From: Adiantum capillus-veneris
Lineage: Eukaryota; Streptophyta; Polypodiopsida; Polypodiales; Pteridaceae
Direction: 5' to 3'
Length of the DNA stretch: 64,000 bases
NCBI GenBank assembly: GCA_014529385.2
Contig: CM043970.1
Location: 44,980,279 to 45,044,278 of the forward strand
Shown here: positions 23,643 through 34,191 of the stretch, piece after piece
How the letters are laid out: each line of letters begins with the position of its first letter
Numbering within the stretch: position 1 is the first letter of the stretch
Translations under genes and position numbers: made by a program
The notes under the pieces: generated by a model
What the model saw: only the letters and a program-made list of their open reading frames with translations
The model's database searches: none
Told to the model about the DNA's origin: nothing

Positions 23643-23968
23643 TCATACAGGCATGACCAACAAAGAGAGAGAGAGAGAGAGTACCATGTAAATGGTGATG
23701 GCGGCTGCAGCCGCAACTCCAAAGACGGGAACCAGCCATTGTAGCCACTCTGCCTCCTCCGTTTTTTGTTGCTGCGCTCTTCGATTTTCTCGCCGCTGGC
23801 GTAGGATATTACTGGGTATTGTCATGTCGACATGCTGCTTCTGGCCATTTTTGGCACTGCAAATTATTCCCCATACCATATTGATCACAGTATTAGAACA
23901 TGAGGCCATGATATACACAGAGGTAGCAATGCATGCAAACTAGCTGAACAAGAAACATACCCGGCCAT
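23643..23968 (-). CDS. Candidate small tail-anchored membrane protein, two exons
   Basis: Proposed exon 1 is 23961-23968 (ATGGCCGG), intron 23857-23960 (donor GTATGT, acceptor TTTGCAG, 104 bp), exon 2 starts at 23856. The joined frame encodes a hydrophilic Arg/Gln/Glu-rich N-terminal half (NILRQRRENRRAQQQK) and then WLQWLVPVFGVAAAAAITIY, one likely membrane span. Reading on unspliced gives 73 residues and a TGA at 23643-23645; a donor-like GTAC at 23684 would allow a further exon. The layout suggests a tail-anchored membrane protein. This is the only place in the window with a splice-consistent short intron, higher GC, codon use unlike the repeats and a promoter-like upstream region. I do not recognise the family. 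An unspliced frame starting at 23918 shares the same exon 2 and is the alternative. Confidence 0.5.
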
Positions 23969-24026
23969 ATTGTCCTTCCAGAGGCTGTGAGCGCGCGCTC
24001 GCTCGCGTGGCAGGTGATGGAGCAAA

Positions 24027-24032
<6 letters not shown>

Positions 24033-24058
<26 letters not shown>

Positions 24059-24090
24059 TTAGAGTGCTGCGATTGCCGTCTATATATTGG
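24033..24090 (-). promoter_or_regulatory. Putative TATA box and (TC)n leader of the small membrane-protein gene
   Basis: On the minus strand CCAATATATAGACGG (24076-24090) gives a TATA-like box about 110 bp before the proposed ATG at 23968. A (TC)n run on that strand (24033-24058) would fall in the 5' leader, a common plant arrangement. The stretch 23980-24010 is rich in CpG. Start of transcription is inferred, not seen. Confidence 0.4.
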
Positions 24091-24184
24091 TAGTACAGAT
24101 CACAACGTTAAATGTGAGACAGAGGAATCCGCTGTGTGTATGTGTGGGTGCTTGTGAATATCACAGAGGCAATCGAGATATTTT

Positions 24185-24259
24185 GAGAGAGAGAGAGAGA
24201 GAGATCAGAGATCGCAAGTAGCGGGAAATATATAAGGGAGAGCCGAGAGCGCGTGTGCG

Positions 24260-24317
<58 letters not shown>
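24185..24317. repeat. Compound (GA)n-(GT)n-(GA)n microsatellite
   Basis: (GA)n at 24185-24204, (GT)n at about 24262-24292 and (GA)n at 24292-24317. A plus-strand TATATAAG lies between them at 24229-24236. Confidence 0.9.
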
Positions 24318-24332
24318 GGTGGGGGGGCTGCC

Positions 24333-24367
24333 ATGGAGCTCGTCACCTGGTCGGCTATAATCGCCGC
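24333..24367 (+). other. Possible first exon of a divergent plus-strand gene
   Basis: ATG at 24333 opens twelve codons (MELVTWSAIIAA) before TAA. A GTAATT splice-donor match at 24368 falls inside the last codon. A TATATAAG box lies 97 bp upstream of the ATG (24229-24236), in the same GC-rich island as the minus-strand gene. No further exon is recognised, because the next 100 bp merge into a repeat. Very tentative; it could equally be chance. Confidence 0.2.
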
Positions 24368-25605
24368 GTAATTTCTGCGTTAACCCGTCACGTGTCGCTT
24401 GCTTGCTTCCAGCGCAAATGTCCTGCTTGATATTTTGTAGCTTGTCTGTGCCACGCGTGACTAAATCATGAAAAGGCCCAAAAACCCTTTCACAAAACCA
24501 TCCATTGTTGTATAGTCGACTTGTACAATGCTTTGCACCATCATTTTCAGACGTCCCAAGAAGTACAAATCACATGCTACAACTACAAGAAGCCTCCTTT
24601 CTAAAATTTCTTTTCTCGTGCCTTCCTATCCTCAAAGGCATTACAATTTTCTACTTGGCAAGCTCAACAACAAGGTATACCATTCCGTGACTATCGATAG
24701 CAATAGCTAACTTCGCCTAGATGTGTCAACGTGTCTCGTTATATCGCTTCCCTTTATTGGCAATATATTCTTCCGCTTCTCCAAATCACATTAGTAGAGC
24801 TAATAAGGTATAAGCGTTTAACACTTGATGTTTGTGGGGGCACCTGACGATGTTGATATGAGCATCTTTGCATTTTGAAGTTCTATTGGTGTTCCTTTAT
24901 GCATCCTTTTAGGGAAAAGCCTCATTGTTTATTACATTTGAGTGGGTGGTAGAGCTTTGCTAGCTCTGCCATGGTCAAATATTTTCTTCTACTTTCGTCG
25001 GTATAGGTGTCGATGATTAGGGTTTTTGCAATGATACTATAGCATCGCTATCATAGTCAGTAACAGTGACTGTAATATCGGCACTTATGTCAATTGTATA
25101 AAAAAATCTTTTTTGAACATTCATCGACGTTTATATTGACACTACGAGAATAAAAATTCTAGTTCAACGACATTTTGTATTTTCATCTACAATCTTAAGA
25201 ATCCCTTATAGTGTCACCATTAAGCTGAAAAAATTCAAGTAGCGGATCTTAGCCAAATCTATAGCAATATCCTCCTAAAGGTGTGACAAATGTTGGTTGG
25301 TTCATCTATCCACTTGTGGTCTAAAGGATGCATCCTTTCTAAAAATAAGGGGAGAAGTGTCAAACAATGTCTCGTGGCTTTGTTTCCCTGTCAATAGGCA
25401 TGTCCAAAAGTAGTATATTCTTCTACCACTGAAGTGACCTATGATTACATGTGCCTATCATGTGTCATCTGGGGTGATAGAAGGATATGTTTCAAAACTT
25501 TTCATGCCTTTATTTAAAAAGAGTTATCATTAAAGGAGATTAAAAAGTTGTAAATGGTATAGTCTTGGGCGTTCATTCTATGTAAAACTAGCTAGTATCA
25601 AGTAT

Positions 25606-25652
25606 GTTCAAGGGGTATTATCATATAGCATTTTTGATAATACTCCTTGAAC
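25606..25652. repeat. Stem-loop conserved in repeat D
   Basis: GTTCAAGGGGTATTATCA at the left pairs with TGATAATACTCCTTGAAC at the right (one mismatch), with an 11-base loop. Copy 2 keeps a similar structure at 31680-31730. Confidence 0.8.
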
Positions 25653-25799
25653 AAACGGGATAAGTAGGTCCCCAAAACACAAGTTTTTTAGAAACCATTA
25701 ATTAGTTTGTGCTCTTTTTTTTATTTGTGTGTGTTTTGGGGGGGGGGCGCATTTTGGGGGGTGGGTTTAAATTATTTTTTTAAGTGCTCAAGGGATCCC

Positions 25800-25880
25800 C
25801 TAAGGCCAGTCCAAGCGAATAGCCTAGTGGTTAAGCTTCTCTTTATAGTCTCTACGTGTTGAGGTCAAATCCTAGGCATT
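25800..25880 (+). mobile_element. Possible tRNA-derived SINE or tRNA-like remnant
   Basis: TAGCCTAGTGGTTAAGC resembles an RNA polymerase III A box and, about 30 bp later, GAGGTCAAATCCTAG resembles a B box. It lies in a 270-bp stretch that repeat D copy 2 lacks, which fits a SINE insertion. The T-arm does not pair well, so it is not an intact tRNA. No poly(A) tail or clear target duplication is seen. Confidence 0.35.
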
Positions 25881-26221
25881 ATGAATGCTTTTGAAGCTAA
25901 TTGGAGATGCCGAAGCATCTTGGGAAGATTTTGTGTATTGAAAAGTGAAAGTAGTTCCACACAAAGTGAATGCCCTAAGATGCTTTTCTTGTCATGGTCA
26001 ACATCAAGGTATACTCTTCATTGGCCCCAATTTTCTCTCCAAGGTCTACTCATTACTCACCCATTGTTTACTAATCAATCTTCATCCAGATGTGGTCTAC
26101 GGCTTTATCATACCTTATTCTACGACTTCAAGTTATCTCTCGTGTAAGTCGACTTGTAGAATGCTTGCACCATCATTTTTCAAAATTCCCTTTTCTTTAA
26201 AAAGTGCAAATCACATGCTAC

Positions 26222-26235
26222 AAGAAGCCTCCTTT
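26222..26235. repeat. LINE target-site duplication, left copy
   Basis: AAGAAGCCTCCTTT, identical to 30251-30264; the last Ts merge with the poly(T) of the LINE tail. Confidence 0.88.
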
Positions 26236-27905
26236 TTTTTTTTTGCAAAACTCACAATTATTATGGATAGTATTACGAACATCAGAAATATATACCAACC
26301 TCGAGCTCAGACCGAGCCTTGAGGGTCAAAGGATTACAAGTTTTCTGCTTGATAGAGAAACCACAACTACTCTTAGGCTTTACTTATTACAAGATGCCAT
26401 CATGACATGTATTGTTCTAGACCAGTCCTCTGAGGCTTGTTTGCCTCGGATCATGTGGATCGTGACTCTACTCTCTTGTATGATTTCACAAAAGCTTGCC
26501 ATAGCCAAATCCCCCTCAAACACGCGGCGGTTCCTTGCTTGCCAAATATGGTGAAAGAAGTAGTACCTGATTATTTGAGTGCAGACAAGAAGAGTAGGAC
26601 TTCCCAACTTGTTACTACCAAAGAACATATCAATCTTGAAGAACTTAATTTTCCACGTCCTTTGAATCCACTTGCATATTTTCCCAGCCATGCCACTGAT
26701 TTCCTAGCATCCCATGAAAAGGTGGTCTAAGTCTTCACTAGCTATTATGCACCTCGAGCAACGATCGGACCCGATTCCTCTTTCTTGTATCTTTAGGCAC
26801 GTCGGCAGAGCATCCCACATCACTTTCCACAGAAACGTCTTCATATACTAAGTCCACCTTGGCTTCCAGATGTTCTCCATGACTCCCTCCCACCGTTTTT
26901 TTGTCCAATGCCTCTTCCATAATTTGTTGAGGGGCCTACACCAATTAGCCTGGTGCATTAATATATGGTAAATGTCTTTAGAATGTGGTTTCCAAAAGAG
27001 GCTACTCCCGGGCCATCTCAAAGCGTCCCATTCAAAGTTAGATTCACAAATTGGCATCACCACCTTATCAAGCTCTTTCATTACCCTGTAGACTAGTAAG
27101 ATCTCAAAGCCATTTAGTTGAAATTGGATGGCTAAAGAGTCAACAGTTTTCCAGCACTTCGTGTTGCCATCCCAAAATTGCTCTAGTCGAACGAGCCACT
27201 TATTATTCACATTCCTAGCCATTTCTATCCAATCGGGGCTTTGCGGCGGCCCCAATATTTTAGAGAGCCAAGGGGACCATTGCAAAATGGAGTTCTTAAA
27301 GTATCTGGTTGCTTCCCCCCATTCCAGAACCTCAGCTGCTCTTTTGCACTTTCTCATCAGTTCCCCTGAGAGTCCATCATATCTAAGATAAGACCACTTC
27401 GGGGTGAGAAGTTTGTCGTGCATCACATCCCCCTTCCACTTTCTCCCTTTCGATACCAGTTTTATTGCATCAATCATTTCCTTGGTCCTGATAGCCCAAG
27501 CTTGGTCCTGTTTAGCCAATGAGACCATAAATTTGGCACAAAGGGCCTTAGCATGGGATACAGGATTAAGAATGACGAGCCCTCCTTGGTCTACCGGGCG
27601 AGCAACTACCTCCCATCTAGCCCACTGCCATGGCCGAGAGGTTTTCGTGTTGTTCTTCCAAAGAAACCTTTTCACTAGTTTTAAGAATTCTTTCCATTTA
27701 CACTTAGCCATCTTGAGCACGAGGCTAGCCCTCCTTGGTCTACCGAGCGAGCAACTACCTCCCATCTAGCCCACTGCCATGGCTGAGAGGTTTTCGTGTT
27801 GTTCTTCCAATGAAACCTTTTCACTAGTTTTAAGAATTCTTTCTAGTTACACTTAGCCATATTGAGCACGAGGCTGAGGAAAGTAATATACGTGACCATA
27901 AAATC
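26236..27905 (-). pseudogene. LINE ORF2, C-terminal part (thumb and zf-RVT region)
   Basis: On the minus strand 26848-27765 is open for 305 codons and continues, with one stop near 26848, to about 26391. Features in order are a KLVKRFLWKNN block, WVARPVDQGGL-type (VVARPVDQGGLVILNP) sequence, an SLFWKPHSKDIYH segment, the ALPTCLKIQERGI and C-x2-C...HLF..C pattern of the zf-RVT zinc region (about 26740-26860), and IWQARNRRVFEG, typical of the plant L1 ORF2 C-terminus. An in-frame stop and a frameshift separate it from the last part (26380-26691). The 3' UTR runs to the poly(A) at about 26243. Confidence 0.85.
27578..27876. repeat. Tandem duplication inside the LINE, 149-bp unit
   Basis: The stretch from CCCTCCTTGGTCTACC at 27580 recurs at 27729 with few differences. 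It duplicates the RFLWKNN-containing coding segment of the LINE near the inversion junction. Confidence 0.9.
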
Positions 27906-27999
27906 ATTAATCACTCGAATTCAGCTTTGGAAGGGGAGGAGAACAAACTCCCATCTTCTCATTTTTTATCTTATTTGTTCAAGGACCCATTGAAATCTT

Positions 28000-28690
28000 T
28001 GCCTGTGGGTTAAGTCCACCCGTAAGAGAAGGCATTCAATTGTTGGGCCATCCAAGAGCACCATTTGGATGCTCATAGCAAGAGAAAATAGGTTGTAGGA
28101 AAAAAATTTATCTTTTATGGGGAAGGAAGTGACGGTTTCAGTGGTGTCTTGTTCATTGACGACAGAGATTTGGAGCCAAAGATGGTTCTAAACCACCCCT
28201 CTAGAAGATTCCTTGGTGTTAGAATCAAATGGGACAATCAACCTATCACCATAGTAAATGTTTACGGCCCTTGCAATGCAAAGGATAGAGCTAAACTATG
28301 GATGCAGCTCAGGGATACTCTGATCGAAGGGGAATGGCTGATGGTTGGAGATTTCAATATGGTCGAGGAAAGCAAGGACAGGACAGGCTCCGCCAGTGTA
28401 CTGGCTGGCTCAAAAAATTCTAAATGGCTGAGCTTATGTGATAAGTGGGCTATGATTGACTTGTGGGAAGTGGGTCCATGGAACAGCATGCCTGGATTCA
28501 CCTACACAAGCCTTCAGTATGCCCGCACTGCCTCCCCGGCTGGACATATGCTATTGCTCTCATCAAGCTGACTGGATCTCATCGACGTTAGAGGTGAAGG
28601 TAATCTCGACAAAAAGCCTCTCCAATCACGTGCCGTTACACTTACAGCTCAAGAAAGATAAAGGGGAGGGGCAATCACAAAGAGGGGAGA
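28000..28690 (+). pseudogene. LINE ORF2 endonuclease domain
   Basis: Plus-strand endonuclease/exonuclease/phosphatase-type domain, which nicks the target DNA. Visible are IVNVYGPC (about 28255), the catalytic WLMVGDFNMVEESKDRTG block (about 28338-28385), a GFTYTS block, RLDICYCS and, near the C-terminus, LSNHVPL, where the usual SDH motif has Asn for Asp. The frame shifts near 28530. The N-terminal part before about 28050 is blurred at the inversion junction. Confidence 0.82.
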
Positions 28691-30250
28691 AAAAGCTTCT
28701 AGTTACAGAGACACACCTGTTCAAAGACCCTCTCTTCAAAAGCGTCACCAAGAAAGTGTTGGGAAAGCTCAAGAAAGATGTGGGGATGAATAAACCTAGT
28801 GCTTGGAATATATTTGTGTGGAGTGTACAAAAAGCTACCAAAACTTCGGGTCTCCGGGTTAAAAAAGCCAATGAGGAACATATCAAACATCTCATAGAGG
28901 ACGTAGTGCAATTAGCCTGTAGAAAGGCTGCCAGACTAGCTACCGAGGATGAGCACAAGTGATGGCTTGAAGCTAAGTCTCACCTGGCCAACGAGCAGCA
29001 GGAGGAAATCAAGAAGGCGAGATTGCTCTCTAGGGAAACTTTCCTTCAACCAGATCCTTCTAACCAAGCACATTTTTTTAGGGCTCTGAAAGTGAGGAAG
29101 AGTCGAGGCCGCGTGCAAGTGCTCGATGATGAGAAAGGGAATACATTTCAAAACCAAGACGAGATAGCTGGACTTATACTCAATTATCTCAGCTAGATTA
29201 TCAGCCAGCCAGAGACCCAATCTAAGAAAGTGGAAGAAGCCCGAGCATGTTTACTTGGGAGTGTGGAAAAGAAGGTTCCCGAGGAGGAAGCCAACCGCAT
29301 GGAAATGGCCTTCTGTGAGGAGGAATGCTCAACGACACTACAAGCTCTTGGCAATGAAAAGTCCCCCGGTTGGGATGGACTCACGCCTGAATTCTTCAGG
29401 GAATTTTGGGATGATATCAAGGGTCTAGTCACACAAATGGCCAATCAAGCTGTTTTCGAAGAGTTGTTGGATGCAAGTGTTAAGAGAGGGCTTATTAAGC
29501 CCATCCCCAAACAAATCTGCTACTCTCAACTTAAATGTTGGCGTCCCATTACGATGATGTCAGTAGCATACAAAATTATTTCCAAGGCAAGAGCTCTCAT
29601 ACTTGCCCCCCTCTTGAGTTGGATCATCTCTCCCCATCAACACACGTTCATTAAAGGGAGATCTATATATGACAATATCTTGGCAGTAATGGTAGTAATA
29701 GAGTATGCATCCTTCTCCAAGCAAGAGTGCATCTTGGTGCAACTGGACCTCGCCAAAGCCTATGATAGAATAGAATGGTTCTATATAAAAGAAGTCATGG
29801 GAGATCTGGGCTTTGGGCCTTGCCTTTGTCGCCTCATACACACACTAGGCGCTGGCATCCATTCAGAGCTCCTGTTTAATGATATATTTGTGGGCTCTTT
29901 TGAGGTTAAAAGGTCTATTAAGCAAGGATGTCCCTTGGCCCCCTTGCTTTTGGCCATCGGGCCGCATCCTCTCATTACGATGCTGGAAGCCACCACTGCT
30001 GCGCAGGGAGAGATTTAAGGTCTGGCATTACCGGGCAATGACCAGCTACTAGCCAAAATGTTTGCAGATGATTCACGCCTGTTCTTGAAGGCGTGCCCTC
30101 AAGTTGTCAAGAGAGCTCTAGAGATTGTGAAAACATTTGCCGTGGCATCGGGATCCAAGTGCAATATACAGAAGTCACGACTTATCTCCCAGTCGAAGAA
30201 TGACTCTTTTGACCCTACATTCTGGACAGGAGAGATTATCTCAAAAAAAA
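28690..30250 (+). pseudogene. LINE ORF2 reverse transcriptase
   Basis: Plus-strand RT in the same frame as the distal endonuclease part, with nonsense codons near 28960 (TGA), 29195 (TAG) and 30016 (TAA) and no frameshift. Landmarks are GNEKSPGWDGLTPEFF (fingers), RPITMMSVAYKIISK, the palm motif VQLDLAKAYDRIEW with the first catalytic Asp, QGCPLAPLL and the catalytic FADD box at about 30061-30072. The sequence stops after GEIISKKK at the right target duplication; thumb and C-terminus are in the oppositely oriented piece at 26236-27905. Confidence 0.88.
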
Positions 30251-30264
30251 AAGAAGCCTCCTTT
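30251..30264. repeat. LINE target-site duplication, right copy
   Basis: AAGAAGCCTCCTTT directly after an A-run that joins the inverted RT segment. Confidence 0.88.
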
Positions 30265-30588
30265 ATAAAGCTATGGTCACGCAAGGCTTAGTTTTCAATA
30301 AGCTAAGCCAACAACGTCTGATCCGAAATAGATTTTTGCAACAGTCTACCGGCTTCGTAGGCTAACTATGCCTTTTTCAACATAGTTGGAACTCTAATAA
30401 GCCCGTCGCTTGCCGGTCAATCCTATGTTTCTCTCTCCTCACTACGCTTCACCCTCTCTCTCACTACATGCATTTTCCCATCGCCTTATAACCTATTGTA
30501 CGTGCCATCGTGAGGCCTGTCGAGGCTTACAGATAACTAAGCCTCGCATGAACATGCCCTAAAAGAAATGTTAGAAGTTTCGGACACT
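30265..30588. other. Extra 320-bp stretch inside repeat D
   Basis: Copy 1 near 24600 reads straight from CCTCCTTT to CTTTTCTCGTG; here 320 bp separate them. It includes a GGCTTAG...CTAAGCC stem-loop at about 30283-30309. Probably another insertion; no terminal repeats recognised. Confidence 0.5.
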
Positions 30589-31960
30589 GGCTTTTCTCGT
30601 GGCTTCCTATCCTAAAGGCAATACAATCTTCTACTTCTCAACATCAACAACAAGGTATACCATTCCGTGACTCTATCGATAGCCACTGCCAAGATGTGCC
30701 AATTGTTGGTTCATCTATGGTTATCCAAATGTGGTCTAAAACAAAGCATATGGTCTAAAAGGAAGGTTAGAAGTGTCACACAAAGATGCGTCACGTGGCT
30801 TCCTTTCCCCTTATTGGGCATGTACAAATGGAAATATATTATTCTGCTTCTCAAGATCACAGTACTAGAACTAATCAAAGGTACATACGTTCAACACCTC
30901 ATGTTTTTGAGGGTACCCGACATTGTCAATATAGGGGTCGATATCAATATCTTTGTGTTTTGAAGTTCTATTGGTGTTCCGTTGTGCATCTTCTTAATTA
31001 AAGAAAAGCCTCATTGGTTATTATATTTGATTGGGTGGCAAAGCTTTGTTGGCTCTGTCATGGCCAAATTTTTTCTCATGTATTTGTTGGTATAGATGTT
31101 GATGATTAAGGTTTTTGCAATGTCAGTACATCGTCGCCATCGTAGTCAGTAATAATGATTGTATTATCAACACTTATATTGATTGTGTAATAGAATCTTT
31201 TACAAACGTTTTCATATCAACAGTGCAGCAATAAAAATTCTAGTTCAACGCCATCGGTATTTTCATCTATAGTCTTAATAATCTATTATAGTGTCACCAC
31301 CAAGTTGAAAAATTCAAGGGCTAGGTATGAGCCAAATCTATAGCAATAGCCTCTGAAAGGTGTGCTAACTATTGGTTGGTTCATCTATCCGGTTATGGTA
31401 TACAAAGAAGAATCCTTTCTAAAAGGATAGGTAGAAGAGTCAAACTACATCTCGTGGTTTTGTTTCCCTTCGATAGGCATGTCCAAATGGTAGTATACTC
31501 TTCTCACAGAGAGGAGACCTATAATTACATGTGCCCATCATGTGGAGGTGATGGAAGAATATTTTTCAAAACTTGTCACTCTTTTATTTGCAAAGAGGTG
31601 TCATTAAAGAAAATAAAAATTTGCAAATGGAATAGTCTGAGGGCGTTCACCAGACTATTTAAATCTACTCATGGCGTATGTTCAAGGGGTATTACCATAT
31701 TATAAAGAATCTTGATAATACCTCCTTGAGAAAACATGATAAATAAATTTACATAGAGTGAATGCCCTAGATTCTTCTGCTGTCATCGTCAACATCAAGG
31801 TATACTCTTTGGTAGCCCTTTCAAAAGTAGGCATTTTCTCTCTAAGGTTCACCTATTACTTACCATTGTTTATCATTCAATGTTCATCCAAATGTGGTCT
31901 ATGGTTTTATCATAGATCATTGAGCGTCTTCAAGTTATCTCTCAAATAAGTTTATGTTTT
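30589..31960. repeat. Dispersed repeat D, copy 2
   Basis: Second copy of the 24480-26235 repeat. A 109-codon plus-strand frame at 31376-31705 with a CPSCGGDGRIFFKTC segment is broken by stops in copy 1, so there is no evidence that it is translated. Confidence 0.8.
31680..31730. repeat. Stem-loop of repeat D, copy 2
   Basis: TTCAAGGGGTATTA pairs with TAATACCTCCTTGAG across a 20-base loop, as at 25606-25652. Confidence 0.65.
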
Positions 31961-34147
31961 TGGACTATAACATAAGGAGTTCTTAGTAAAGCGTTGGATT
32001 TTTAATGCAATTGTGGACCATTGGATAGAGCTTGTAGATTAGTACCACATGGCAAAAAAACATTTTTTTTTATATTTATCTAAGTCTTTGTAAGAGGTGT
32101 TGACATTTGTGTACCTCTCTCTTTAAAGAGGATGGTTGAATCATTATGTTTTATGCTTTTAGAATATATTGTAATCTCAATAAGTCATTGTTACACTTGT
32201 TTTCAAAAAGTGTAACTATATTGGGATCTACAATAGGGCATGATTTTGGCTTCAAGGGCATGATTTTGGCTTCAAAAATGGATTTGGGGTATGCACAGGG
32301 ATTGTAGCTACGCATTGAAAATATATTGGATTTGAAATTTTGGAAAATTCGGATGCATGAATGTTTTGTTTGGATCACTTTTTGCATTAGCAAGAAAATG
32401 GGTGTAGAAGGGCCTCGTTATTTGCCATCAACTTATGGAGGTGATTAACATTTTGACGAATAGGTGTGTGTACACCATGTGTGCAAGAATGGTAGGTGTG
32501 TAAGAGTGGTCAAAGGGGATGGTTTTAGTTGATGTTCCCTTTCCTTGAATGTAGTTTTACACTTTTTTGGGTTGAAAATGGTTTCCTTTGGCTAGTTTCT
32601 AGAATTTGGAAGCTCCGGTGCATTTTTTGATGGGTGTGAGCATGATGTGAATGATTTTTTATGTGCAAGGTTCTTTAGAACCTTGTGGATAAGGTTCACG
32701 AGGATAAAATGCCAAGTTGGGTCATTTTGGGACCATAAGATAATAAGAGCGTTTATTATCTATACTTGAAAAAATTTAGCATATTCAACTTCTAATGCTA
32801 TACATATGTCCTATAGGTTTAGCAAGTAACTTTTAGCACTAATTTGAATTGATTTTGATCTCTTGAGATTGTTCTCTACACTTGGTCCTCTGACTTTGGA
32901 AGTTTTGCTTCCCGACACTTTGATAATGGTCACTTTTCTTGTATCTAAGCTTGGGGTAGTATCCATGTATCATGGAAAGTGGCCCTATCAATTTTGGTAC
33001 CTTTCAAAGTAGTATTGAAGCCGTAGCTCAAAAATGATTCTTTGTGATGGTCCGATGCGATTCCTTGTGTCCAAGACCTCAATTGAGCTTCTCATTTGGT
33101 TTCACATAGGTAGATTGGTTATGAGACCTATGTGGAAGCCTTCTGTGAAGTGACAAGTCAAAATGTGATTTTGACTCCGGCCAAATTTCAGCTTATTATC
33201 TATAGACCACACTAGCCTCAAATCAAATGGTAATATGGGTCATTGGGAATGTTCTATTATTACTTTCTGATTCCCCCTTCAAGTTTGGTCTATAGATTTG
33301 GCCGCTATAATCATTTTTCACTTCATTCTTTTCTGAAAAGTTTCTCCTAACCTAGGGTTTTTTAAAGCTATCGTGAGCTCAAAAGAAAGTCCAAACAAGC
33401 TCGTTAGTAGGTTAGGAACTTACCCCTCATGTCTCATGCGAGACTGTGTGGTGTGGAAGCCCATAGAAGCAGTAGAAGATGCACACGAAAAGGGCTTTGG
33501 TGGCTCTCTCCAAGAAGAAAAAGTAGAAATGAGGCTATTTTTGGCCTACCTTGGCTATACTTACCTAAACTTCCTGACTCATTTCCTCCCAAACTCTGTT
33601 GTTAGTCCTACTAGACTGTGAAATACACTTTTCTTTTAAAAACTTGCTTATTTAGACACCGATTTCTCTTTTTCAGAAATTTTATCGAATCAAGCTCCAC
33701 GAGCCCAATTTAGGCTTTCCGTCACTGTCATCGAAATTGAACAAGAATTGACATGCTCATCCGTCTTTCCTTCCTGATCACTAGGGTATCTTCCATTTTT
33801 CCATCTAAACTTGTTTACCATTTATTTTCTATGTTTGACCCTTTTTATCATAATTTTTTTTAAAAAATACGAGGCTAATCGGAAAAAAAAACCACTCCAA
33901 ATTACCTAAAATGACACAAACACTCAAATCTCTACTCATTCATACTCGCACAACTAAGAAGAAATTCTTTTTCTTTACATGATGCCTTTGGAATATCCTC
34001 ACGCTTCCCTCCCATCTATAGCTCACCATCATCAATGGCCTCCTACCTCTGCTTTGCTTTTCTTGCCCACGTCGGCTTCCCAACCCCTCCACCCTCACCA
34101 TTCATTGCCCTCCCTCAGTCTCTGCCTCCTCCCGCCTCTTTTCTCGT

Positions 34148-34148
<1 letters not shown>
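31961..34148. other. Spacer without recognised genes
   Basis: AT-rich. It holds a perfect 20-bp tandem duplication at 32236-32255 and 32256-32275, and two TTATTATCT motifs (near 32752 and 33193) like those in the array at 60437-61640. An 82-codon plus frame at 33373-33621 has no recognisable domain. Confidence 0.5.

Positions 34149-34191
<43 letters not shown>

Larger units (their letters stand above)
24480..26235. repeat. Dispersed repeat D, copy 1
   Basis: Matches copy 2 (30589-31960) in order and orientation over most of its length; examples are TTTGAAGTTCTATTGGTGTT near 24877 and 30960, and GTGAATGCCCTA near 25966 and 31757. Within each copy, short blocks such as AACAAGGTATACC and ATCAAGGTATACTC recur, so the repeat is itself partly reiterated. 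A 270-bp stretch at about 25665-25955 is missing from copy 2. The LINE at 26236 interrupts the last module. No gene is visible. Confidence 0.8.
26236..30250 (-). mobile_element. LINE (L1-type) with inverted 5' half
   Basis: One insertion in two pieces. The 3' piece (26236-27905) is in minus orientation and ends in a T-run on the plus strand (poly(A) tail of the element). The 5' piece (about 28000-30250), with endonuclease and RT, is in plus orientation. Matching 14-bp target duplications AAGAAGCCTCCTTT flank the whole (26222-26235 and 30251-30264), so both pieces came in together. The RT side of the inverted piece abuts the target site and its 5' side faces the middle, which is the expected result of twin priming. 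A related unoccupied site sits near 24590. The coding sequence is damaged by stops. Confidence 0.88.

Noticed and set aside
25800-25880. Intact tRNA gene
   Set aside because: A and B boxes are suggestive, but the T-stem and acceptor stem do not pair; kept only as a possible SINE remnant.
31376-31705. Zinc-finger-like 109-codon frame (CPSCGGDG...)
   Set aside because: The copy in repeat D1 is broken, and the frame extends over repeat modules with no known domain.
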